Shown here: one piece after another, positions 40,403 through 47,916 of the stretch
How the letters are laid out: every line of letters begins with the position of its first letter
Position numbering within the stretch: the stretch's first letter is position 1
Virus record (IMG/VR): IMGVR_UViG_3300006865_000015
Coordinates: 1 to 52,803 of that record
DNA from: a virus
Reading direction: 5' to 3' (one strand)
DNA: 52,803 nt
The notes under the pieces: model-generated
What the model saw: the letters and a program-made list of their open reading frames with translations, nothing else
The model's database searches: none
What the model was told of the DNA's origin: nothing
Program-made: the position numbers and the translations under genes

Positions 40403-42969
40403 GACAGACCTGCCCCGCTGATAACAAACACGTTCGTACCGACACACAGGATCGTTGCCAAGCCACGCTGAGCCAGCGTTCGGTTGCCCGTCAAGGCGGT
40501 ACCTGCTAAACGCAGAGTAGTGCTCGCGCCCTGCGTGATCGTGATATTTCCAGTAGTGTTGTTGAAGACCGTAACTGCATCTCCAATGCTGAAAACACTA
40601 GCAGGTACGGTAACACCGCCAGAGGCAGACACATGCTTTGCGGCATCAGCCGCAACGAGGTTTCCGCTTGTGGTGCTCGACTGCGGTACTCGACGCCAGC
40701 CGAGTTCAAGGCCACTACCGTCTCGTAGGGAGCCACTTGAGGTCAAACGTAGACCAACTGTAGTGCCACGCGACAGGATTAGATCACCCTCAGAGCGAAG
40801 CACAAGTTCTGATTGAGCCCCGCTGGTAACCAGCGCAGCGCCCGAGCCCAAGTAGCCTAGGACGGTGCTACCGTCATTGCGTAGGAACACTGCATAGTTT
40901 GTTCCAGACGTTGAAGAGTAGAATTGCCCCCAAGCAGTAGCGCCACCGTTAATATTCAGTTTCGCGCCACCACTAAACAGACCAAGTTGCGCCAACCCAC
41001 CAGCAGTAAGCCGCAACACCTCCGCACCATTGGTGTAGAAGGACATTCGCGTGTTGGAACGATTGATGATATCTACGTTGCTTGAAGAATCCTGCTGCAA
41101 GTCAAACGAGCTACTCCCTGGTGTAGTCGCATTACCGCCAAGTCGAATTCCGGCGATAGCGCCTGCTCCAACGCGAACATTGACGTAGGCAGCTGTCGTA
41201 CCTAAGAAGTCAGCCACTTGCGAGCCGCCAGAGTTTACCTGAAGCACTCCGTAACCACTATCAGTGTTGCGGTTCACGAAGACAAGGCCACTCCCTGTGA
41301 TGCTCATGCGCAACGTTGAAGAGAGCAGCTGCGAAGTTCCAGTCTCAGCGCCCGCGTTGTAGGTGTAGAAATCAAGACCACCGCCATAGGGTCCAGTGAT
41401 TAGTGCCCCGCCTTGCATTCCAATCCCTGAAGGTTGGACGTACTGCGGAGAAGCTACGCTGGTATCTGCATAGGCACCAAAGCCAATAGCAGGTCCGTAG
41501 ACCGCATTGGCGCCAAGCCCAGGTTGCACATAGAAAGGCCGGTTAGTACCCCCAAAGCGTGCAGTGGGCGTGTTAGCTCCATTGGCAGATGGACTAACAT
41601 CGAGCGTGAAGCCAGAAGTAGGCGAGTTCAGCAGCAGACCACCTGTGGTCGGAAACCGCGCGGCTTCCCCGGTATTCATCAGGATGGAAAAGGCATGATT
41701 GCTGATCGTGCCAACAGCGCCCCGCGCAGAAGCCGTGCCGAATAGCACTTGCTGAGTGCCGTTGCTGTAGCGGTAGCCGTTACCATCGCCTGCCAAGGCA
41801 TCAACCTTGTATACCGGAGTCAGTCCAAAGCCGATGTTACCACTTGTGTCAAGGAGAGCCTGCGTGACGTTAGCGCCGTTACCAGAAAAGTACAGGCCAG
41901 CGCTGCCTGCAATACGGAGACCTTTAACGCCACCCGTTTGTGAGTAGCCACCAATCAGGCCAAGACCGTCTGCATCTTGTTCGAAGCCAATCGCGCTTGC
42001 AGCACCGGTTTGTACCCAGAACTTCCGCAGAGGGGCAGCACCGACACCAAAGCCAGCGCTGTTTAGTCGCAGTGCTTCCGCGCCAGCGATGCTCCATGCT
42101 TGCGTGTCAGCCGCAGGTGCCCACCAGCCATTGCTAGTATCGCCGCTAAATGAAAAGCCAGGGGCACCAACCGTACCGGCAATTCCTAGCAGAGCACCGG
42201 TCATAGTGCCGCCTGCCTTGGGTAGATAAGCGGAGCCATCTACCGGAGTGAAGCCAAGCGCCGTGGTCACATCTGAACTCGTCAGTGTAACAGCGCCAGT
42301 CCGGGAGTTGAATGATAGAACGCCAGGAATGCCGATCCAGGCAGAACCCGTGTACATGCGCAACTCATTGCTGCCGGTGTTGAAGTACAGCATACCAGCC
42401 GCGAGAGCACCACCTTGGTTGTTCACCGTGGGGTTTGCTGCCTTCGCGCCAAGATACTTCTGGTCCATAGCCACGAAGGAGGCAGCAGCATTGTTCTCAG
42501 AGATCAAAGCGGCAGCGGCACTGGCAGCGGCGGCACTGGCCGATGCGCTGGAAGCTGAAGCCGAATTGGCGGAGTTCGTAGCGCTGGTCGCAGCCTCAGA
42601 TGCACTCGCGCTAGCGGCGGATGCGGAGTTGCCAGCGTTAGTGGCGCTCGTAGAGGCAGCGGCAGCAGAGCCAGCAGCACTCGTGGCTGCAGTCGATGCG
42701 GTAGAAGCTGAGGCGCTCGCAGCAGAGGCACTGCCAGCGGCTGCACTCTCAGAGGCAGAAGCGGCAATAGCACTCGCATTAGCCGCGTTCTGAGAAGCCA
42801 ACGCAGCGGCTGCACTAGCAGCTGCGGCTGCGGCAGACACAGCGGCAGCAGCTACGCTTGACTCGACTAGGGTCTCGATTAGGATGGCCGGATCATTTGG
42901 GATCGGGCTGTATACACCGCCGTCGAGAGTGGTAGGGTCAGTGGACCCTGGAACGGCATCGTACGGCAT
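40399..42969 (-). CDS. Tail fibre with long Ala/Ser-rich coiled-coil shaft, 856 aa
   Basis: After a short head (PGSTDPTTLDGGVYSPIPND) residues 35-165 are almost only Ala, Ser and Asn in heptad-like repeats, forming a trimeric coiled-coil shaft. A linker with AGMLYFNTGSNELRMYTGSAW and LSFNSRTGAVTLTSSDVTTA is typical of phage fibres. The C-terminal ~600 residues are beta-rich repeats, probably a receptor-binding region. There is no recognisable chaperone domain at the end. AAAGGAGA precedes ATG 42969. Confidence 0.88.
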   Translation of the reverse strand: MPYDAVPGSTDPTTLDGGVYSPIPNDPAILIETLVESSVAAAAVSAAAAAASAAAALASQNAANASAIAASASESAAAGSASAASASASTASTAATSAAGSAAAASTSATNAGNSASAASASASEAATSATNSANSASASSASASAAAASAAAALISENNAAASFVAMDQKYLGAKAANPTVNNQGGALAAGMLYFNTGSNELRMYTGSAWIGIPGVLSFNSRTGAVTLTSSDVTTALGFTPVDGSAYLPKAGGTMTGALLGIAGTVGAPGFSFSGDTSNGWWAPAADTQAWSIAGAEALRLNSAGFGVGAAPLRKFWVQTGAASAIGFEQDADGLGLIGGYSQTGGVKGLRIAGSAGLYFSGNGANVTQALLDTSGNIGFGLTPVYKVDALAGDGNGYRYSNGTQQVLFGTASARGAVGTISNHAFSILMNTGEAARFPTTGGLLLNSPTSGFTLDVSPSANGANTPTARFGGTNRPFYVQPGLGANAVYGPAIGFGAYADTSVASPQYVQPSGIGMQGGALITGPYGGGLDFYTYNAGAETGTSQLLSSTLRMSITGSGLVFVNRNTDSGYGVLQVNSGGSQVADFLGTTAAYVNVRVGAGAIAGIRLGGNATTPGSSSFDLQQDSSSNVDIINRSNTRMSFYTNGAEVLRLTAGGLAQLGLFSGGAKLNINGGATAWGQFYSSTSGTNYAVFLRNDGSTVLGYLGSGAALVTSGAQSELVLRSEGDLILSRGTTVGLRLTSSGSLRDGSGLELGWRRVPQSSTTSGNLVAADAAKHVSASGGVTVPASVFSIGDAVTVFNNTTGNITITQGASTTLRLAGTALTGNRTLAQRGLATILCVGTNVFVISGAGLS

Positions 42970-42990
42970 GTTGTTCTCCTTTTCGCCAGG

Positions 42991-43857
42991 TTAGATCAGA
43001 CCACCCGCATTGACGTTCATCTGGACGTTGCCGCCCTTGGCCCGTCTCATTACTTCTTCGTTGTTCAGCCTTGCCACTTCATCGTTGACCTTCTTCTCGT
43101 ACCGCTTCTCCATCTTGTCATCGTCGAGATAGGCACCGATGTGCTTGAGAGAAGCCCAGATCAGAAGACGCTCGTTCGAATCACGCATCCAGTTGGGCGC
43201 TTCCTTACCAAGCAGCTGCACCTGCGCTTTGGTACCACCATTTAGGGTAATCCAAGCATCTGCTTCCGCCTCGGTGTCAAAGCCGTAGATGTTGCTCACG
43301 ATCCACAGGTACTTCCCAGAGGATGCGCTAGCTTCGAGGAAAGGCTGCGACGCCAGTAGAGTGCCGTCTAGCCAGTTGTTGGCAGACACCGTGAAGGTAG
43401 CGTTCAGAGCGGGAAGCCGTCGGTAGTAGTAGATCTCAAGCTGAACGCCTTCCGCCTGTTGCGGCGTGATCCAGATCTCATTTTCGCGCCACATGTAGCG
43501 CGCACCTGAGTAGTGTTCTTGCCACGGGTCTAGAAAGGAACGTACATCCGTTACCTGATTGAACACGTAGGGCGAGTCACGGCCACCAGATTTATCCAGC
43601 GGGCGAAGCATGACAAATTGTGCCATGTCAGAAGGAATCGGGATGACCGTGTATCTATCGTTTGCGTTGTTGTCAGCGGCACTTACTGTGTAGGTCCGAG
43701 AGAACTCAAGCGGAGGGATCCGTAGGTTCTGGTAGAGGTCGTCCACACCGTAGCGGATGCAGTCCTCAATAATCTCGGAAGGGATGGTCGCCGACTCAGG
43801 ACGGTTGCTCCAGTCACGGACCTTCGCCACGAGGGCGTCGTAGAGAGGCGTTGCCAT
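42991..43857 (-). CDS. Putative head-tail adaptor protein, 288 aa
   Basis: Starts with helices (TPLYDALVAKVRDW, PSEIIEDCIRYGVDDLYQNL) and then IPPLEFSRTYTVSAADN, a mix typical of podovirus adaptor proteins that sit under the portal. ENEIWITPQQAEGVQLEIYY and WILVSN-type strands follow, then a helical end with a basic tail. Fits the size and place of T7 gp11-type or DUF6682-like proteins. GAAGG before ATG 43857. Confidence 0.7.
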   Translation of the reverse strand: MATPLYDALVAKVRDWSNRPESATIPSEIIEDCIRYGVDDLYQNLRIPPLEFSRTYTVSAADNNANDRYTVIPIPSDMAQFVMLRPLDKSGGRDSPYVFNQVTDVRSFLDPWQEHYSGARYMWRENEIWITPQQAEGVQLEIYYYRRLPALNATFTVSANNWLDGTLLASQPFLEASASSGKYLWIVSNIYGFDTEAEADAWITLNGGTKAQVQLLGKEAPNWMRDSNERLLIWASLKHIGAYLDDDKMEKRYEKKVNDEVARLNNEEVMRRAKGGNVQMNVNAGGLI

Positions 43858-43861
43858 TGTG

Positions 43862-44185
43862 TTATACCTTCTTCATGTTCGACGTCATCAGATGAGGATA
43901 CTCTGACAGGATGATCTTCTTGAGCCGTCGATAGTTGTTCGGGTCTTCCATGAACTCCGGCGCATGGACGTTCAGGCCGTACTTTATCAGGATGTCGATC
44001 GCAACGATGTCAGGCAGGATGAACGAGGAGCGGTACTGTCGGTTGCTAGGAACTTCACCATCAAGGGCGCGTTGCAGCTCTGCGTACTCTTTGTAAGCAC
44101 TGGCGCTCTGTTCAAGTTGGAAGCCACGCTCATCAGTCTTCACCACGAAGCTATGCGGGTTGTTATCTTGCGAGCGGAAAGCCAT
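43862..44185 (-). CDS. Hypothetical head/tail protein, 107 aa
   Basis: ATG 44185 with AAAGGA upstream. Contents: FRSQDNNPHSFVVKTDERGF, helix EYAELQRALDGEV, SSFILPDIVAIDILIKYGLN and a basic helical end. Possibly a head-completion or adaptor partner, given its place between capsid genes and the adaptor. No family recognised. Confidence 0.6.
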   Translation of the reverse strand: MAFRSQDNNPHSFVVKTDERGFQLEQSASAYKEYAELQRALDGEVPSNRQYRSSFILPDIVAIDILIKYGLNVHAPEFMEDPNNYRRLKKIILSEYPHLMTSNMKKV

Positions 44186-44205
44186 ATTAGGAGTCCTTTC
44201 AAAGA

Positions 44206-44223
44206 GGCCCGTTGGGGCGGGCC
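44206..44223 (-). terminator. Putative Rho-independent terminator
   Basis: Minus strand GGCCC, loop GCCCCAAC, GGGCC, then TCTTTGAAAGG. It lies in the 44-base gap after the 101-aa gene. The short T-run suggests only partial termination within the structural operon, which could set protein ratios. Confidence 0.6.
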
Positions 44224-44229
44224 GCTAGG

Positions 44230-44535
44230 TTAGAAGTTGACAGCGCGGTTCGACAGGATGACCTGAAACGAGCCATCGGGGCTCAGACAACCAAATTCGT
44301 ACAGGTCGTTTGTACCGTTGTAGGCAGGGATGGAACTCACCACAACAAGAGTGGGAACAGCTGCGTTGATACCGTCGAGGTACTTCACTTGCGTGATTGG
44401 GCCACGGGTGATTCGGCCACTTGCCATAGCAGTATCAGCACTAGTAGTATCTGCAGCCGTACTGATGAGCACAAGAGCTGACTCGCTGATCCAGGAGCGA
44501 GTACCTGCAGCGGCAGTGATTCGAAGGAATTTCAT
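44230..44535 (-). CDS. Small capsid-region protein, 101 aa
   Basis: ATG 44535 with GGGAG upstream. The sequence is beta-rich (MKFLRITAAAGTRSW, LVLISTAADT, TLVVVSSIPAYN, SFQVILSNRAVNF). Small proteins after the major capsid gene are often decoration or head-completion proteins; that role here is inference. Confidence 0.6.
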   Translation of the reverse strand: MKFLRITAAAGTRSWISESALVLISTAADTTSADTAMASGRITRGPITQVKYLDGINAAVPTLVVVSSIPAYNGTNDLYEFGCLSPDGSFQVILSNRAVNF

Positions 44536-44547
44536 GGGGTCTCCCGA

Positions 44548-44664
44548 TTAGCCCGTCAACGTCAGGGCCGTAATGTTCGGGGCCACGTAGCCGTTGATGG
44601 AAGAGTAGGTGGTGTTGACAGCGGCGAGTCGGTCGGCAGTGAAGCCGTCTTCGATCACAGGCAT
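44548..44664 (-). CDS. Small protein after the capsid gene, 38 aa
   Basis: ATG 44664 preceded by CAAGGAGACATC. Product MPVIEDGFTADRLAAVNTTY then SSINGYVAPNITALTLTG. The good ribosome site and the fit between two structural genes support it. Role unknown. Confidence 0.55.
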   Translation of the reverse strand: MPVIEDGFTADRLAAVNTTYSSINGYVAPNITALTLTG

Positions 44665-44683
44665 GATGTCTCCTTGAAAGTTG

Positions 44684-44719
44684 AAAAGGGAGGCACAGGT
44701 TGCCCCATACCCCCCTTTT
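44684..44719 (-). terminator. Terminator after the major capsid gene
   Basis: Minus strand AAAAGGGGGG ... CCTCCCTTTT forms a 10-bp stem with a G-T pair, with an inner GGCA/TGCC pairing, just downstream of the capsid stop. The plus-strand reading also ends in a T8 run (to 44723), so it could work in both directions. Termination after capsid would limit expression of downstream genes. Confidence 0.75.
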
Positions 44720-44730
44720 TTTTAGATAGA

Positions 44731-45846
44731 TCAGGCCCCGTTGAGACCGAAGATCAGACCGCAGCCCTTCGGGTTACGGCACTCCAGGGTGCCTTCTTCC
44801 ACGATCTGGCCGATGATCGAGTCACCGAGTTGGCCCAGATCAACTTCCTGCGTCGGACGCAGAACAGCCCACGCGAACCACATCGGATCGTACACCAGCG
44901 CCGAGAAGTTGGCCGTGGTATCGAGACCGGGGACACCCGTGTAGGCAATACCCATCACGTAGTTCGGAACGACCATGATCGCGCCGAAATCCGACTCGTA
45001 GAATTCCACCGACTGGCGGAGCTTGCCCGACGCATCGATGCTACGACGCACGTTGCCGTCGCCAGCGTTCGTGGTCGAGGAGCCAGCCAGCTGGGCACGA
45101 GCCGAGAAGGCACGGCGGTTCGACGGAGACAACATCAGCCTGGAAGCCTTGCCGCCATTCTCATAGATCGCCTGCATCACCGTGTCAACGTGAGCCAGCT
45201 GCAGCGGATTCTTGTCGGCAGACGTCACCGTGGTGAACGTGCCAGCCACACCGCCGCCCGGGTTGGTCGGAGCGGTGTACTCTCCCGGGGTCGTCAGCAC
45301 GTTGAGCGCCGTCGCCGGGGTGCTCGTTGCAGCCGTGTAGTTGACCCACGCTTGATAGCCACCGAACGTGCGGATACCAGCGCCGTTGCTCGACTGCCAA
45401 GTGTTGACAGCACCGAACTCGATGTCACGACGCATTTCCACACCACGCTTCTTCAGCTGGTAGGCGTACTCGTCGGCGACACCGGCCTGATCCACAGCGC
45501 GCTTCGAGCCAGTGACGGTCACGGTCTTGCTGTTGATCTGGCAGTAGTTACCCAGGCGGGTACGGTGCGGTTCAGCGGCTTGCGCAGCGTGTTGCGTCGC
45601 GTACGACACGCCTTCAGCCACAGCACCTTGGACCGGAGGGGCCAGTTCGTCGGTCTGCCACTCGTGCAGAATCGCCTTGGCCTTGGTCTTGCCGATCGAG
45701 CTCAGGAACGGGGTCTCGTCGCGCGAGATCATGCTGATGAAGTTGGCGAGATCTTCCTTCTCACTCGCGTTCGCCGCGTTACCGGTGGCAGCGGCCGAAC
45801 GAATAGCGGCCTTCGGACCGCCAGTGGCAAAGGTATTGCCAGCCAT
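44731..45846 (-). CDS. Major capsid protein, SU10-type (DUF5309), 371 aa
   Basis: The HK97-fold family of phage SU10 is recognised by DETPFLSSIGKTKAKAILHE and HEWQTDEL (61-68), followed by GVSYATQHAAQA and GNYCQINSKTVTVTGSKRAV, and later FGAVNTWQ and YESDFGAIMVVPNYVM. Residues 1-40 are a short Ala-rich N-terminal arm that could be processed or ordered on maturation. It follows the scaffold gene, as usual. Hairpins on both sides (45874 and 44684) suggest control of transcript level. AAAGGA before ATG 45846. Confidence 0.9.
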   Translation of the reverse strand: MAGNTFATGGPKAAIRSAAATGNAANASEKEDLANFISMISRDETPFLSSIGKTKAKAILHEWQTDELAPPVQGAVAEGVSYATQHAAQAAEPHRTRLGNYCQINSKTVTVTGSKRAVDQAGVADEYAYQLKKRGVEMRRDIEFGAVNTWQSSNGAGIRTFGGYQAWVNYTAATSTPATALNVLTTPGEYTAPTNPGGGVAGTFTTVTSADKNPLQLAHVDTVMQAIYENGGKASRLMLSPSNRRAFSARAQLAGSSTTNAGDGNVRRSIDASGKLRQSVEFYESDFGAIMVVPNYVMGIAYTGVPGLDTTANFSALVYDPMWFAWAVLRPTQEVDLGQLGDSIIGQIVEEGTLECRNPKGCGLIFGLNGA

Positions 45847-45873
45847 GTTCTTTTCCTTTCAGTAGAGGCGGAG

Positions 45874-45891
45874 AGACCTTCTTCGAGGTCT
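45874..45891 (-). other. Hairpin between scaffold and capsid genes
   Basis: AGACCT, 6-nt loop CGAAGA, AGGTCT on the minus strand, followed by CTCCGCCTC rather than T-run. It may be an RNA-processing or weak attenuation site. Its core AAGACC...GGTCT resembles the plus-strand hairpin at 4941-4957. Confidence 0.4.
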
Positions 45892-45903
45892 TGCCCTTGT
45901 TTC

Positions 45904-47058
45904 TCACTTCAGCTTCTTGGAGATTGAGCTGATGCCTTTGAGGAAGTCCAGTTGCTGACCAGCGTCACCTTTGCCGCTCAGGACAGTGCTACGCAGGCTA
46001 GCTTGGCTCTTCTTCGCAGCGACGGACGGCGGAGTTCCCTTCTTCACAGGCACAGCCTTTGAAGCAGGAACCTTCTTTTCCGTACGCTTAGACGCACCTT
46101 TCTCAACCGCCTCTTTGAGACTGCGGTAGTCATTGATGAATTTCACTACACGGGCGTCATAGATGGTCTCTAGCAGCGATTCCGGAATGCCTTCTTTCAG
46201 AGCGAAGTCGCGGCACTTGACCGCCACTTCGTCAGTGTAACCCGCGATGAGTTGAGGCGCTTCCTCGGCATATTTCTTCGCCAGGGCTACTTGCTCATCT
46301 TGCACACGCTTCTGGTAAGCAATCGCAACCTTCGCCAGCTTCTCCTTGCGGTTCTGCTGCGCTGCGGCGTATTCTTCTTGGAGCTCACGCATCCGCTCGT
46401 TAGCTTCGCGCGCGGCGTAGGTGTCCCCATTCTTCTTTGCCTCGTCACGGGCCTTCTTGACTTCGCCGTATTGCGCCGCGATAGCGTTCTCCGCAGCAGC
46501 CAGTTCCGTGTTGAGAACATCTGCCAGTTGGATTACTTCAGCCAGTTTCGTTTGACGCTCAGCCTCAACGGCCTTCTTCAAGTCGCCGATTTCTCGACCC
46601 TTCTGCGACAGATGCTGGTCCGTGGCGTATCCCCTGCGGAGATCACCCAAGGAGACTTTGACTACCTTACCGTCAATCTTGACGGGGACAGTCGCCGTCC
46701 AGTCGATCTGCTCTTCTTCGAAATGTGCAACTTCAGTGGTAGACTGCTCGTCATCACCTTGGTCGTCATCTTCGTCGGAGGGCGTCTCGGCTTCCTCACC
46801 TGCGGTTTCTTCGGACGATTCATCGGCATCGGGATCTTCCAATGAGTCATCCTGAGTCGTGTCGCCTTGCTCCTCTTCCTCGTCGGTGGGTAGCGATTCA
46901 TCACGTTCAGCAGCAGCCTGAAGCACAGGGCTACGACGGAGAATGGCATCCAAGGAGGGCAGCGCCGCCTCGCCAGCACTATAAGAGTCGAAGTCAGCCG
47001 ACGAGATTTCGCTCGCGGCGGTCGATTCTACAGCACCAGTGGTATTCTGTTGAGTCAT
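45904..47058 (-). CDS. Scaffolding protein, 384 aa
   Basis: Strongly acidic N-terminal third (ESLPTDEEEEQGDTTQDDSL and following Glu/Asp-rich stretch), then a segment VPVKIDGKVVKVSLGDLRRG typical of scaffold proteins of this group, a long charged coiled coil (KEREIGDLKK to KVAIAYQKRVQDEQVAL) and a Lys-rich C-terminus that would bind the capsid protein. It lies directly before the major capsid gene. Internal assembly scaffold, absent from mature heads. Confidence 0.85.
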   Translation of the reverse strand: MTQQNTTGAVESTAASEISSADFDSYSAGEAALPSLDAILRRSPVLQAAAERDESLPTDEEEEQGDTTQDDSLEDPDADESSEETAGEEAETPSDEDDDQGDDEQSTTEVAHFEEEQIDWTATVPVKIDGKVVKVSLGDLRRGYATDQHLSQKGREIGDLKKAVEAERQTKLAEVIQLADVLNTELAAAENAIAAQYGEVKKARDEAKKNGDTYAAREANERMRELQEEYAAAQQNRKEKLAKVAIAYQKRVQDEQVALAKKYAEEAPQLIAGYTDEVAVKCRDFALKEGIPESLLETIYDARVVKFINDYRSLKEAVEKGASKRTEKKVPASKAVPVKKGTPPSVAAKKSQASLRSTVLSGKGDAGQQLDFLKGISSISKKLK

Positions 47059-47081
47059 GTTATTCTAGTCCTCGTGATGGG

Positions 47082-47402
47082 TTAGCGATGGTGATTACGC
47101 TTTGCAGCTTTGGCCTCACGGGCTTCTCGCATGCGCTTCGCAAAGGGATTTTCGACTTTGCCTTCTTCGGCTACTGGGCCTTCACCCTCATTGGCTTGAG
47201 CTTCCGCGTCTTCCATCTCCACCACAAGGTCTTGCAGCTGAGAGAGACCCGTCAGGACGAAACTCAGGGCAGGAGCCTGGGAAATGATGCGGTGAACACC
47301 GTTGGAGCCTGCCTTCCGGGCAGAGATGATGGCACGAACGTTGTCTTCGAGAGCGTCTTGGAGCCCTTCGATGGCATCATTCAGTTGGGTTTTGGTCAGC
47401 AT
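47082..47402 (-). CDS. Small helical virion-region protein, 106 aa
   Basis: Start at ATG 47402 (MLTKTQLNDAIEGLQDALED) with AAGGGA upstream; an in-frame ATG at 47447 lies inside the preceding gene. Helical with an acidic middle (EMEDAEAQANEGEGPVAEE) and a basic end (FAKRMREAREAKAAKRNHHR). Overlaps the upstream gene by 26 bases. Possibly scaffold-associated. No family recognised. Confidence 0.6.
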   Translation of the reverse strand: MLTKTQLNDAIEGLQDALEDNVRAIISARKAGSNGVHRIISQAPALSFVLTGLSQLQDLVVEMEDAEAQANEGEGPVAEEGKVENPFAKRMREAREAKAAKRNHHR

Positions 47403-47784
47403 TGTCAGTCCCTTCTTGACTTGATCTTGCATGGGCTCCAGCCTCATCTAGCAGTCGTTGCTGCGATTGCAGGTACTGGGTATTTCTGCCGAGGTTGGAA
47501 AAGTCGATGAGCTTACCCTTGACAGAGCCAAGGGCCATTGCGGTGGCGTAGAGAAACTCGCGCTCCTTCACGCAGTGAGCTTCGGTCTTGAGCCATGCCA
47601 TGAAGATGTCCGATAGGACTTCCCCAAAGGCGGCATCAAAGAATTGCTCCTTCATTTGGTCCGCGAACGAACCCCTCACGATTGCCTCCTGTGCGCTCTG
47701 GGCTGCTTGCGCAGTGGTCACAGTGGCAGGAAACTTGCTACGGACAGCGTTGCGCAATGCAACCTGCTTCCGATCATCAGACAT
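47377..47784 (-). CDS. Hypothetical virion-region protein, 135 aa
   Basis: Start at ATG 47784 (MSDDRKQVALRNAV) with a strong AGGAGG site; the in-frame ATG at 47820 has none. Helical protein with FADQMKEQFFDAAFGEVLSD and DFSNLGRNTQYLQSQQ. Position between portal and scaffold suggests a head-assembly role. No family recognised. Confidence 0.65.
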   Translation of the reverse strand: MSDDRKQVALRNAVRSKFPATVTTAQAAQSAQEAIVRGSFADQMKEQFFDAAFGEVLSDIFMAWLKTEAHCVKEREFLYATAMALGSVKGKLIDFSNLGRNTQYLQSQQRLLDEAGAHARSSQEGTDNADQNPTE

Positions 47785-47861
47785 GTTAGTCCTCCTAAGT
47801 GGTTCCCTCTCCTGGACCAACGAATTAACAGTCCGCTGCGCTAAGAGGGAGTAGGTGCGAG

Positions 47862-47887
47862 CCTACCCCGGTTGGGGCCGGGATAGG
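47862..47887 (-). other. Hairpin after the portal gene
   Basis: Minus strand CCTATCCCGG, loop CCCCAA, CCGGGGTAGG, a 10-bp stem with one G-T pair, in the 132-base gap (47785-47916). No T-run follows, so RNA processing or attenuation is more likely than full termination. Nothing else is recognised in the gap apart from the ribosome site of the next gene. Confidence 0.45.
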
Positions 47888-47916
47888 TTCTGTCTGTTAG
47901 GTACCGGCTAACCGGA

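Noticed and set aside
44674-45927. 417-codon plus-strand open frame opposite the capsid gene
   Set aside because: It lies fully antisense to the capsid gene, has Arg/His-rich shadow composition, and lacks a ribosome site.
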